Shown here in pieces: positions 36,310 through 44,084 of a DNA stretch of 64,000 nucleotides. The translations under genes and the position numbers were made by a program. The DNA is taken from contig JARKPB010000003.1 of NCBI GenBank assembly GCA_029975475.1, positions 1-64,000 on the forward strand, in the 5' to 3' direction. Numbering within the stretch: position 1 is the stretch's first letter; each line of letters starts with the position of its first letter. Source of the stretch: Anaerolineaceae bacterium. GTDB taxonomy: Bacteria; Chloroflexota; Anaerolineae; Anaerolineales; Anaerolineaceae. Under the pieces are notes generated by a model that made no database searches, was not told the DNA's origin, and saw only the letters and a list, made by a program, of their open reading frames with translations.

Positions 36310-37794
36310 TTAACGCGGAGACATATTGAAATAGTTATAAATCACCCGCGAGATCTGCGCCATGAGCTTGTTCGCCGGGTCCCAGATCAGCTGGGTGGGG
36401 TGATACATGAAAACGCTGAGGATATACTTGCCGCCCGGGGTAAACACAATCGCCACATCTCCGATGGTGTGAATCAGACCGTCCGCCGGCTCGATCGACC
36501 AGCCGTGCTTGTGGGCAATCTGGGTCCCGTCTGGAATACCGGCTTCAATCAGAACGCCGATGCGGTTTTTGGTCAGATAACTGATCATCGTGGCGCATTC
36601 AGCCTGGCTGATTTGATTCGGAAAGACAACCGCGAAGGTGCCGCCGCCGTTCTGAGCGCATTGATAAATATCCTTCATCAACATTCCCATTTCCACCGGC
36701 GTCGTCTGGTTGTAAGTATCCGGATTGGTTTTCACATCCTGACGCTTGTTGCCGGGGGTTTCATAGCGGTTCAAAAGCGGTGAGCCGGGGGCAAAATATC
36801 CGGCCATAAAGGTGCTGTCCAGGCCGAGCGCGCGCATATCCTGCGTCAGATATAACGGGCCCAGGTTGACATCCAGCGCCACTTTCATCAAGCGGTCTGA
36901 AGGGTCATTTTCAGAGCGCTCAATCATCAATTCCATCATCTGGGTGATCGTCGCCGGGGTCGGTTCGCTGTATTTGCGAAACACCGAAACCATGATCGGG
37001 ATCTTAATCGTGCTGGCCGCGCTAAAACTGATATTGGGCGGGTAAACCTGTTTATTGCTGTAAGCAAAACTCAATTCCTGGCCTGAATCCAGATCCTGCA
37101 GATATACTTCGGTCAGACCGTCAAATCCGGCTGCGTCGATCACCTGCTGGATCAGAATCTGGAGGTTCTGCAAAGATGGTTTCCCCGGTTTTACAGTGTT
37201 CACGGTCAGATTAACCACGCGGTTTTTTGGCGAGCGCAGGGCGTCTTCCACCAGGGTGACGGCGCGGTCAACATCCAGCACACTTCCCGGTTTGCCGGGG
37301 CTAAAACTGACCCCGCCCGCAATGGGCACCGGCGCTTCCGGAGGAATATCATACCGGGCTGAAATCTCGTTGGTTAAGTATTCGCGGATGCGGTCTTGAT
37401 TGGTGCTGGCGCGGAGGGGGATCTCCCGGCCGGGCGGCAGGCGGTTCCACAGGTAATCCCAGAATCCCTGCCAGAAAGGCTGCTGTACGCGCGCCTGATC
37501 GGCAGCCGTGACCATGGCTTCAATGTCCAGTTGAAAACCGAGCGAGGACGGCTTGATTTGAATAACGGCATCCCCGTAATGCACCTCCACGGGGACGGAA
37601 TAAGCCAGCATCAGCCGTTCAGCAGCGCGGTTCTGATCCAGGCCGCCGACAGGCACACCGGCGATCATCGTCCCGGGGGGAAAATTGCTGCGCATCCGGC
37701 TGTACGCGACCAGCTGCATTACCAGTAATACAAACGCGCCCACCACCAGGGTGATTGACACCCAGCGCAAGATGGACATGCTGCTTCTTTTCAC
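36310..37794 (-). CDS. Class A beta-lactamase-like serine hydrolase with PG-binding N-domain
   Basis: 494 residues. An N-terminal membrane anchor (about 12-32) is followed by a VanW/PG_binding_4-like domain (about 40-215; GVPVGGLDQNRAAERL). A penicillin-recognising domain follows: STIK (Ser261, Lys264), SEN in ERSENDPSD in place of SDN, and KHG in AHKHGW in place of KTG. Membrane-anchored enzymes of this form may act on peptidoglycan; beta-lactamase activity is possible but unproven. GTG start at 37794 with AAGGAG 6 nt upstream. Confidence 0.85.
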   Translation of the reverse strand: MKRSSMSILRWVSITLVVGAFVLLVMQLVAYSRMRSNFPPGTMIAGVPVGGLDQNRAAERLMLAYSVPVEVHYGDAVIQIKPSSLGFQLDIEAMVTAADQARVQQPFWQGFWDYLWNRLPPGREIPLRASTNQDRIREYLTNEISARYDIPPEAPVPIAGGVSFSPGKPGSVLDVDRAVTLVEDALRSPKNRVVNLTVNTVKPGKPSLQNLQILIQQVIDAAGFDGLTEVYLQDLDSGQELSFAYSNKQVYPPNISFSAASTIKIPIMVSVFRKYSEPTPATITQMMELMIERSENDPSDRLMKVALDVNLGPLYLTQDMRALGLDSTFMAGYFAPGSPLLNRYETPGNKRQDVKTNPDTYNQTTPVEMGMLMKDIYQCAQNGGGTFAVVFPNQISQAECATMISYLTKNRIGVLIEAGIPDGTQIAHKHGWSIEPADGLIHTIGDVAIVFTPGGKYILSVFMYHPTQLIWDPANKLMAQISRVIYNYFNMSPR

Positions 37795-37828
37795 AATGAT
37801 CTCCTTACAGATAAACCGACAGAAGTTG

Positions 37829-37857
37829 ATTCTACCATGCCGTCAAGGGGGCTTCAA
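37829..37857 (-). promoter_or_regulatory. Promoter of the beta-lactamase-like gene
   Basis: Minus strand TTGAAG (37852-37857), 17-bp spacer, TAGAAT (37829-37834), about 35 nt before the GTG start. Confidence 0.65.
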
Positions 37858-37883
37858 GACGGAGTCGAGCGCGCTAAATGCGA

Positions 37884-37889
37884 TATACT
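37884..37889 (+). promoter_or_regulatory. -10 element of the cNMP/bPH2 gene, leaderless
   Basis: TATACT 6 nt before the ATG at 37896; no clear -35. An in-frame ATG at 37878 lies before this element. Confidence 0.45.
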
Positions 37890-37895
37890 AATATC

Positions 37896-39551
37896 ATGCC
37901 GCCTTTAAGTGAAGAGCACATCATTTTTTTGAAAAGCAGCCACCTGTTTTACCATATTGCTGAAGAAGATTATGACAGACTCCGCGAAGCGGTTAAACTG
38001 GTTCAATTTAATCCGGGGGACGTGATTTTTCAGTCCGGCGCAGAGGCTCGCTACTTTTACCTGATTTACGCCGGAGAGGTCGAAGTCAGCGTGACCGTGG
38101 ATGAAGGGGCCGAAACACTGGCGGTGCTTCATTCCGGCGAGTATTTTGGTCAGGATGCCCTGCGGCTGGGAATGAATTACCGCAGCAACGCAAAAGCCTT
38201 GCGGGCGACATCTGCCTTTCGCATCCAGGCGGACGCGTTTGAAAAACTGGCTCTGGCCGTCCCTGAACTGGTTCCGCCGGTAAGGTTGATCTGGGAAACC
38301 TATGAACTGCTGCTGCGCAACCGACTGGACTGGCTTAATGAAGACGAGGTTGTCCATTATTTCGGCCGCAAGCACCGCTTTTTTCTGCTCACCCGTCTGC
38401 TTCTGCCTCTGATCATCTTTGTGCTGGCTGAAATTCCCTTGATTCTGGTGGCTGCCTTTGTGACCCCGACCCCGTTAATGGCCCTGCTGGCGCTCCTGGT
38501 AGGCGTCTTTCTGGTCGGGTTGATGCTCTGGAATCTGGTGGACTGGTCTAATGATTATTACATTATCACCAGCGAGCGGGTGATTTATCTGGAACGGGTG
38601 GTTCTTTTATACGACAGCCGCCAGGAATCCCCCCTCCAGGCGATCCTGTCGGTCACCAGCGATTCCAGCCAGCTTGGCCGCATCATTGGGTACGGCAATG
38701 TGACCATCAGCACCTACACCGGTGATATTGTCCTGCGGCGCCTGCCAGACCCGCAGGAAGTGGTCATCCTGCTTAATGAAAAGCGCGCTCTGGCGAATGA
38801 ACGCAGCCGTCAGACGGAACGCCAGACGATTGAAAAAGATATCCTCCAGCGGCTGGGGTACATCCAGTCCAGTCTTGAAAGCGGGCAGCCTGCGCCAGCC
38901 CAGGTCCATTCCGGCGCGGTGAATCACCTGCTGGCGAACCTTTTCCGCATGCGCTTTGAACAGGGCGGCGTGATCACCTACCGCACCCACTGGTTTATCC
39001 TCTTGAAGCGCACCTTCCTGCCGGGATTCTTGATGACACTGGTGTTGGCAGGGCTGATTCTGCGGCTGACCAACACAATCCAGATTCTGGATCCTGCAAG
39101 GTTGGTCGGTCTGGCCGCGATTTTGGAAGTCATCCTGGCCGGCTGGTGGATCTACCGGTATGCCGACTGGAACAACGACCGTTATATCATCACCCGCGAT
39201 ACGCTGATCGATCTTTACAGAAAACCGCTCGGACGGGAAGAACGCAAAACCGCCCCGATTAAAAATATACAAACCATCGAATATGAACGCCGCAACCTGA
39301 TCGGTCTGATCTTCAACTTTGGCACAGTCTCGATCCTGGTTGGCGATACCCGCCTGACGTTTGATGATGTCTATAATCCTTCCGAGGTGCAAAAAACCAT
39401 TTTTGAACGCTTTATGATTATTAAAAAGCAAGAACAGGAAAAAGCCGATTCAAAAGACCGCCAGCGCATTGCGGACTGGCTCGAAATTTACGATCATATC
39501 CGGCAAACTCGCCCTGACTTCAGCGCAGGAAAACCGGACGATTCGCGGTAA
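37896..39551 (+). CDS. cNMP-binding domain fused to tandem bacterial PH (bPH2) membrane modules
   Basis: 551 residues. Residues about 5-130 form a Crp-like cyclic-nucleotide pocket (GEVEVSVTVDEGAETLAVL, GEYFGQDAL, then SNAKAL; the phosphate-binding Arg is not evident, so the ligand is uncertain). Two copies of a module follow: two membrane helices plus a bPH2 domain. They start near 165 (LVDWSNDYYIITSERVIYLER) and 365 (YADWNNDRYIITRDTLIDLYR). A long polar helix lies between them. Probably a membrane-associated signalling or scaffold protein; exact role unknown. Start at ATG 37896 follows a -10 box by 6 nt. Confidence 0.8.
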   Translation: MPPLSEEHIIFLKSSHLFYHIAEEDYDRLREAVKLVQFNPGDVIFQSGAEARYFYLIYAGEVEVSVTVDEGAETLAVLHSGEYFGQDALRLGMNYRSNAKALRATSAFRIQADAFEKLALAVPELVPPVRLIWETYELLLRNRLDWLNEDEVVHYFGRKHRFFLLTRLLLPLIIFVLAEIPLILVAAFVTPTPLMALLALLVGVFLVGLMLWNLVDWSNDYYIITSERVIYLERVVLLYDSRQESPLQAILSVTSDSSQLGRIIGYGNVTISTYTGDIVLRRLPDPQEVVILLNEKRALANERSRQTERQTIEKDILQRLGYIQSSLESGQPAPAQVHSGAVNHLLANLFRMRFEQGGVITYRTHWFILLKRTFLPGFLMTLVLAGLILRLTNTIQILDPARLVGLAAILEVILAGWWIYRYADWNNDRYIITRDTLIDLYRKPLGREERKTAPIKNIQTIEYERRNLIGLIFNFGTVSILVGDTRLTFDDVYNPSEVQKTIFERFMIIKKQEQEKADSKDRQRIADWLEIYDHIRQTRPDFSAGKPDDSR

Positions 39552-39578
39552 AATTAGGTCCGTTTACAGGAAAGCGCT

Positions 39579-40103
39579 ATGAGTATTCGAAAAATTGTTA
39601 CCCTCCCCGATCCCGTCCTGCGGCGCAAAGCCCGCAAGGTTACCGCCTTTGATCAAGAGCTGCACACGCTGATTGATGACATGATCGAAACCATGCGCGC
39701 CGCGCCGGGGGTGGGCCTGGCCGCGCCGCAGGTGGCTGATTCGCGCCGGGTGGTGGTGGTGGAATACGCTGAAGAAGATGAAGACGCGGATGAAAACCGC
39801 CAGCCCCCCAAGAAACTGTATGTTTTCGTTAATCCGGAAATTACTGAAGCCTCAGAAGAACAGGAAACAGGGATTGAAGGCTGTCTGTCCATCCCTGACC
39901 TGGTTGGTGAAGTCAGCCGGCACAGCCGGGTGACCATCAAAGGCTTTAACCGCCACGGGAAACCGATCCGCCTCAAAGCGTCAGGCTGGCTGGCGCGCAT
40001 CTTCCAGCATGAAATTGACCACCTGGACGGGATTGTCTATCCTGACCGCGCCACGCGGGTCTGGAAGCCGACCGCAGAGGAAGCAGAAACCATCCGCGAT
40101 TGA
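39579..40103 (+). CDS. def: Peptide deformylase
   Basis: Removes the formyl group from nascent proteins. 174 residues with the three motifs GVGLAAPQV (about residue 45), EGCLSIP (metal Cys) and QHEIDHLDG (metal His pair and catalytic Glu). An acidic stretch, YAEEDEDADE, enlarges the region between motifs 1 and 2. ATG 39579 has AGGAAAG upstream. It precedes recF by 6 nt and may be co-transcribed. Confidence 0.96.
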   Translation: MSIRKIVTLPDPVLRRKARKVTAFDQELHTLIDDMIETMRAAPGVGLAAPQVADSRRVVVVEYAEEDEDADENRQPPKKLYVFVNPEITEASEEQETGIEGCLSIPDLVGEVSRHSRVTIKGFNRHGKPIRLKASGWLARIFQHEIDHLDGIVYPDRATRVWKPTAEEAETIRD

Positions 40104-40109
40104 CCCCGC

Positions 40110-41315
40110 ATGTACCTGACCCACCTCTCCCTGACCAATTTTCGCGCCTTTACCCGCCTGGATCTGGAAATTCCCCGGCGGATTTTATTGCTGGTCGGTG
40201 AAAATGCTCAGGGAAAAACCAGCCTACTCGAAGCGGTCTACTACCTGGCTACTTTTGGATCATTTCACACCACCAACGACCGCCAGTTGGTCAGCTTCCT
40301 TGCCCTGCCCGAACCTCTGGTGGTCGCGCGCCTGGTCGCAGAATACAATCGGAGCAGCAGCGCCCATAAATTGGAAGTGCGCCTGATATTAGACCAGCAA
40401 AACCTGTTAACCAACGGGCGGATGCGCAAAGAGATTCTGGTGGACGGAGTAAAGCGCAGCGTGCACGCCGCGGTGGGGCAGTTTAACGCGGTCATATTTT
40501 TGCCGCAAATGATGAGCATTATCGAAGACGGTCCGGATGAGCGCAGGCGTTACCTGAATTTCACCCTGACCCAGGCTGTGCCGGGATACTCGAAAGCCCT
40601 CAGTAATTACGTCAGCGTGCTCGCGCAGCGGAACGCGCTGTTAAAGCAGCTGTCTGAACGCGGCGGTGATACCGGGCAGCTCGCTTACTGGGATACGGCG
40701 CTGGCGCAAAACGGCGCCGCCATGATCCACGCGCGCATTCAAGCCCTGGCAGCGCTGGAAAAATGGGCTGCCCGTTTTCATCAGCGTCTAACCCGCGGAA
40801 ACGAAATTCTGCGCCTGGTTTACCAGCCCTCTTACGATCCCATCGCCGAGCGCGACGGGCAAATCGCCCTGCCGCTGGATGCGCACCCGGACCGCGGCGG
40901 GTTTTCACGAGAAGAGATTGAAGCGGGATTTTTACGCCGGCTGGAACGTACTCGCCGGCAGGAAATTCAACGCGGCCTGACTGGCTGCGGACCGCACCGG
41001 GATGAAATTCGTTTTCTGGTTAACGGGGTCGATCTGGGCGATTACGGGTCGCGCGGCCAGGCTCGGACGGCGCTGCTGGCGCTCAAACTGGCAGAGGTCG
41101 CCTGGCTCAAAGAAGTCAGCGGAGAATGGCCGGTTATGCTGCTGGACGAGATCCTCGCCGAGCTGGATGCCAGCCGCCGGCAGGACTTGTTGAGCGCTGT
41201 ACAGGAATGCGACCAGGCCTTGCTAACCACGACCGACCGCCAGCTGTTTGCGCAAGAATTTCTTTCTCAGGTCACCACCTGGCAGGTTCAATCGGGCGCG
41301 GTTCAGGAAGTTTGA
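40110..41315 (+). CDS. recF: DNA replication and repair protein RecF
   Basis: SMC-like ATPase that with RecO/RecR loads RecA at gaps. 401 residues with Walker A GENAQGKTS (about residue 30), the signature YGSRGQARTALLALKLAE and Walker B VMLLDEILAELDASR. The N-terminus MYLTHLSLTNFRAFTRLDLE is typical. Here it is not beside dnaN/gyrB but downstream of def. Its last codons overlap the gmd -35 element. Confidence 0.96.
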   Translation: MYLTHLSLTNFRAFTRLDLEIPRRILLLVGENAQGKTSLLEAVYYLATFGSFHTTNDRQLVSFLALPEPLVVARLVAEYNRSSSAHKLEVRLILDQQNLLTNGRMRKEILVDGVKRSVHAAVGQFNAVIFLPQMMSIIEDGPDERRRYLNFTLTQAVPGYSKALSNYVSVLAQRNALLKQLSERGGDTGQLAYWDTALAQNGAAMIHARIQALAALEKWAARFHQRLTRGNEILRLVYQPSYDPIAERDGQIALPLDAHPDRGGFSREEIEAGFLRRLERTRRQEIQRGLTGCGPHRDEIRFLVNGVDLGDYGSRGQARTALLALKLAEVAWLKEVSGEWPVMLLDEILAELDASRRQDLLSAVQECDQALLTTTDRQLFAQEFLSQVTTWQVQSGAVQEV

Positions 41316-41340
41316 CAGCCCGCCGGACACTGGTTATACT
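41312..41340 (+). promoter_or_regulatory. Promoter of gmd
   Basis: TTGACA (41312-41317, overlapping the recF stop), 17-bp spacer, TATACT (41335-41340), about 50 nt before the gmd start. Confidence 0.85.
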
Positions 41341-41390
41341 TACGCTGCCAGGCAGAAACGGATGGCGAACCCGATGATTGGAGGATTTGG

Positions 41391-42461
41391 TTGAAAAAAG
41401 CATTAATCACCGGCATTACCGGTCAGGATGGTTCATACCTGGCTGAGTTCTTGCTCGCGAAGGGATATGAAGTCCACGGCATTATTCGCCGGGCCAGCAC
41501 ATTCAATACTGGCCGCATTGATCATATCTACAATGATCCCCATAACAACGGGGACGGCGTCCGGTTGAAGCTGCATTACGGCGATGTCTCTACTGGAGAC
41601 AGCCTTCTGGACATCATTTACAACGTCAGACCGGATGAGATCTACAATCTGGCTGCCCAGAGCCACGTGCGCGTCAGCTTCGACATGCCAGAATACACCG
41701 GCGATGTTACCGGGCTGGGGACTGTGCGCATTCTGGAAGCCCTGCGAAAAAGCGGCACGAAAGCCCATTTTTATCAGGCTTCGTCCTCTGAAATGTTTGG
41801 CTCGACCCCGCCGCCTCAAAATGAGAACGCACTGTTTGCCCCGCGCAGCCCATACGCGGCCGCGAAACTGTATTCCTACTGGATCACCCGCAACTACCGC
41901 GAAGGCTACCAGATGCACGCCAGCAATGGGATCCTTTTCAACCATGAATCCCCGCGCCGCGGCGAGACCTTTGTGACCCGCAAAATCACCCGCGCGCTGG
42001 CCAGCATCGTCGCCGGAAAACAAAAAGAGCTCTTCCTTGGCAACCTGGATTCGCGCCGCGACTGGGGATACGCCCCGGATTACGTCGAAGCCATGTGGAT
42101 CATGCTGCAGCAGGACCAGGCGGATGATTACGTGATCGGAACCGGCGAAGCGCACTCCCCGCGCGAGTTCCTGGATGAAGCCTTTGGTTACCTGAACATG
42201 GACTGGAAAGAATACGTGAAGATTGATCCGCGCTACTACCGGCCTACCGAAGTGGATTTTCTTCAGGCGGATTTCTCCAAAGCGCGCAGCGCCTTGAAGT
42301 GGGAGCCGCGGGTTACCTTCCGGGAACTGGTGCGCATCATGGTGGATGCCGACCTGGAGCTGCAGGGCCAGCCGTCTCCGGGCGAGGGAAAACGGGTTCT
42401 GGCCGAGAAGTTCGGCGGATGGCACCGCTGGGAATCCCAGGTGGTGGCCATGCAGCGCTAA
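41391..42461 (+). CDS. gmd: GDP-mannose 4,6-dehydratase
   Basis: Converts GDP-mannose to GDP-4-keto-6-deoxymannose, the first step towards GDP-fucose or GDP-rhamnose for surface glycans. 356 residues. NAD(P) motif [11 protein letters not shown], catalytic YxxxK in [10 protein letters not shown], and [19 protein letters not shown] are diagnostic. The start codon is TTG at 41391, with TTGGAGG 7 nt upstream. No fcl or glycosyltransferase neighbour is visible. Confidence 0.95.
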   Translation: MKKALITGITGQDGSYLAEFLLAKGYEVHGIIRRASTFNTGRIDHIYNDPHNNGDGVRLKLHYGDVSTGDSLLDIIYNVRPDEIYNLAAQSHVRVSFDMPEYTGDVTGLGTVRILEALRKSGTKAHFYQASSSEMFGSTPPPQNENALFAPRSPYAAAKLYSYWITRNYREGYQMHASNGILFNHESPRRGETFVTRKITRALASIVAGKQKELFLGNLDSRRDWGYAPDYVEAMWIMLQQDQADDYVIGTGEAHSPREFLDEAFGYLNMDWKEYVKIDPRYYRPTEVDFLQADFSKARSALKWEPRVTFRELVRIMVDADLELQGQPSPGEGKRVLAEKFGGWHRWESQVVAMQR

Positions 42462-42470
42462 AAGCACAGG

Positions 42471-42496
42471 CCCGCGGGAGATCCGCGGGTTTTTTT
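42471..42496 (+). terminator. Intrinsic terminator of gmd
   Basis: CCCGCGG / CCGCGGG stem (7 bp), loop GAGAT, followed by seven T. Confidence 0.9.
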
Positions 42497-42515
42497 ATCT
42501 ACAGCCATTAAGGGG

Positions 42516-42544
42516 TTGACGATTTAACCAAGCGATGTTAAAAT
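42516..42544 (+). promoter_or_regulatory. Promoter of the tRNA-Gly/tRNA-Cys unit
   Basis: TTGACG (42516-42521), 17-bp spacer, TAAAAT (42539-42544), 24 nt before tRNA-Gly. Confidence 0.75.
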
Positions 42545-42568
42545 CGTGCCTGTCATTCAAACATGACT

Positions 42569-42641
42569 GCGGGCGTGGTTCAGTTGGTAGAATGTCTCCT
42601 TGCCAAGGAGAAGGTCGTGGGTTCGAGTCCCATCGCCCGCT
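42569..42641 (+). tRNA. trnG: tRNA-Gly(GCC)
   Basis: Complete cloverleaf: acceptor GCGGGCG/CGCCCGC, D-loop with GTTGGTAG, anticodon stem TCTCC/GGAGA with anticodon GCC at 42602-42604, and T-arm GTGGGTTCGAGTCCCAT. The 3' CCA is not encoded (CAA follows). Confidence 0.98.
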
Positions 42642-42656
42642 CAACAATTTCTTCCT

Positions 42657-42730
42657 GGCGACGTGGCCAAGTGGCAAGGCAAGGGTCTGCAAAACCCTGA
42701 TCACGGGTTCAAATCCCGTCGTCGCCTCCA
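42657..42730 (+). tRNA. trnC: tRNA-Cys(GCA)
   Basis: Acceptor GGCGACG/CGTCGCC, anticodon stem AGGGT/ACCCT with anticodon GCA at 42689-42691, and T-arm ACGGGTTCAAATCCCGT. Unlike the neighbouring tRNA-Gly the terminal CCA is encoded (42728-42730). The 3' end lies inside the first of three 92-bp tandem repeats. Confidence 0.98.
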
Positions 42731-42995
42731 AAAAAGAGCTTCCTGAGCGAGGCTCGTTTTGTTTTAACAGGATCACGGCTTTCCCCGCAGGGGGGACTGC
42801 GCAATTCCCGCCGCCGCCTCCAAAAAAGAGCTGCCTGAGCGAGGCTCGTTTTGTTTTAACAGGATCACGGCTTTCCCCGCAGGGGGGACTGCGCAATTCC
42901 CGCCGTCGCCTCCAAAAAAGAGCTTCCTGAGCGAGGCTCGTTTTGTTTTAACAGGATCACGGGTTTCCCCGCAGGGGGACTGCGCAATTCCCGCC
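42721..42995 (+). repeat. Three 91-92-bp tandem repeats seeded on the tRNA-Cys 3' end
   Basis: Units start at 42721, 42813 and 42905 and are almost identical. Differences include GTCG/GCCG at the start, CTTCC/CTGCC, and a 1-nt shorter G run plus CACGGG in unit 3. Each unit begins with the last acceptor bases plus TCCA, as in tRNA-Cys. It then carries GAGC...GCTC followed by TTTTGTTTT (terminator-like), then ATCACGG and a CCCC-GCA-GGGG hairpin, and ends AATTCCCGCC, resembling a tRNA T-arm 3' side. After unit 3 the sequence GCCCGCTCAA resembles the 3' end of tRNA-Gly. No protein is encoded. Confidence 0.85.
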
Positions 42996-43013
42996 GCTGC
43001 CCGCTCAAAAAAA

Positions 43014-43622
43014 TCAATCGATCTTGATTTTCGGATCCGTTTTTTCTTTGGGTGGAAAACCCGCGTCAAAGGCTTCCACTTCGGCTGGATCCATGTGGAA
43101 GACTTCCGCCTCAAAGAAACTGCCGCTTACCCCCGCCAGTGCGCCTTCGCGCAGCTCCAGAGCCATTAAGGGATCGATGAATTTTCCATCCGGGGTGGTG
43201 ATGTTAAACATCCTGGCCGGTTGAAAACCAAAGCGCCGGTAATAACCCGGATGCCCGTAAATGATCACCGCGCCAAAACCCATCCGCGCCGCCTCAGCGA
43301 GCGAATGACGGATCAACGCCGCGCCGATCCCCCTGCCCTGCCATTCCGGAAGCACACTGAGCGGCCCAAAGCTGATCACCTGACCAGACACCCGTCCCGC
43401 CTGCCTGACTTCGGCCCGACTGTAGAGGATATTTCCGACAACCGCTCCATCCGCGACAGCCACAAAATCCAGCTCTGGAATAAACTGCGGACAGGTGCGC
43501 AGCCGGTGAACCAGATAGTGCTCGCTGCAGCCCGGAGCGAATAAATTCCAGAAAGCCTCCCGGGTGATTTCTTCGACGCGGCGGTAATCACCGGGTTGTT
43601 CCAACCTTATAACGGGATCCAT
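43014..43622 (-). CDS. GNAT N-acetyltransferase (YhbS-like)
   Basis: 202 residues. N-terminal IRLEQPGDYRRVEEITREAF, then SFGPLSVLPEWQGRGIGAALI with the acetyl-CoA loop QGRGIG, and VIIYGHPGYYRRFGFQPA, all typical of YhbS-like proteins. The C-terminal tail after GALAGVSGSF, ending in charged residues, is usual for this group. ATG 43622 is 18 nt downstream of rnhA on the minus strand. Substrate unknown. Confidence 0.88.
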   Translation of the reverse strand: MDPVIRLEQPGDYRRVEEITREAFWNLFAPGCSEHYLVHRLRTCPQFIPELDFVAVADGAVVGNILYSRAEVRQAGRVSGQVISFGPLSVLPEWQGRGIGAALIRHSLAEAARMGFGAVIIYGHPGYYRRFGFQPARMFNITTPDGKFIDPLMALELREGALAGVSGSFFEAEVFHMDPAEVEAFDAGFPPKEKTDPKIKID

Positions 43623-43640
43623 AGGTCCATCCCTTTTTAC

Positions 43641-44084
43641 TTAGTTTGAGGCTGCTTTGCGGCGAGCTTCGCGCACCAGTTTATCCACCCGCTCATTCAG
43701 GGGGTTGCCCGAATGCGCTTTCACCCAGCGCCACTCGACGCGCACCTGGCGTATGATCTGCGCCAGTTCCTGCCATAAATCCACATTGGCCAGCTTCCCG
43801 CCCTGCCGGCGCCAACCGCGCGCCTGCCATTCTGGCAGCCATTCGGTAATTCCCTGCTGTAAATAGCGCGAATCGGTATGCAGCAGCACCCTGGAGCCAG
43901 CCGGAACCTGGCGCAGCGCCTGGATCGCCGCGGTCAATTCCATGCGGTTATTGGTACTGTACCCTTCCGCGCCGCTCAACGACAGCTCCCGGTCATCCAG
44001 GCAGATCAGGGCAGCCCAGCCACCCGGCCCCGGATTGGGATCGCAGCCGCCGTCCGTGAAGATAATCACCTGTTTCTGGCTCAT
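43641..44084 (-). CDS. rnhA: Ribonuclease HI
   Basis: Degrades RNA in RNA-DNA hybrids. 147 residues with the catalytic acids D11 (FTDGGCDPNPG), E49 (NNRMELTAAI), D71 (TDSRYLQQG) and D134 (NERVDKLVREA), plus His124 in WVKAHSGNP. Standard bacterial type I length. It overlaps the upstream solute-binding lipoprotein by 4 nt (44081-44084). Confidence 0.96.
   Translation of the reverse strand: MSQKQVIIFTDGGCDPNPGPGGWAALICLDDRELSLSGAEGYSTNNRMELTAAIQALRQVPAGSRVLLHTDSRYLQQGITEWLPEWQARGWRRQGGKLANVDLWQELAQIIRQVRVEWRWVKAHSGNPLNERVDKLVREARRKAASN

Noticed and set aside
38607-39431. 274-codon minus-strand frame opposite the cNMP/bPH2 gene
   Set aside because: Complete overlap with a gene whose sense product has clear domains.
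42535-42930. Plus-strand ORF running across the tRNAs and repeats
   Set aside because: It reads through tRNA-Gly and tRNA-Cys; its open frame results from the 92-bp repeats.
42721-42995. CRISPR array
   Set aside because: Units are 92 bp, directly contiguous, with no unique spacers and no cas genes.
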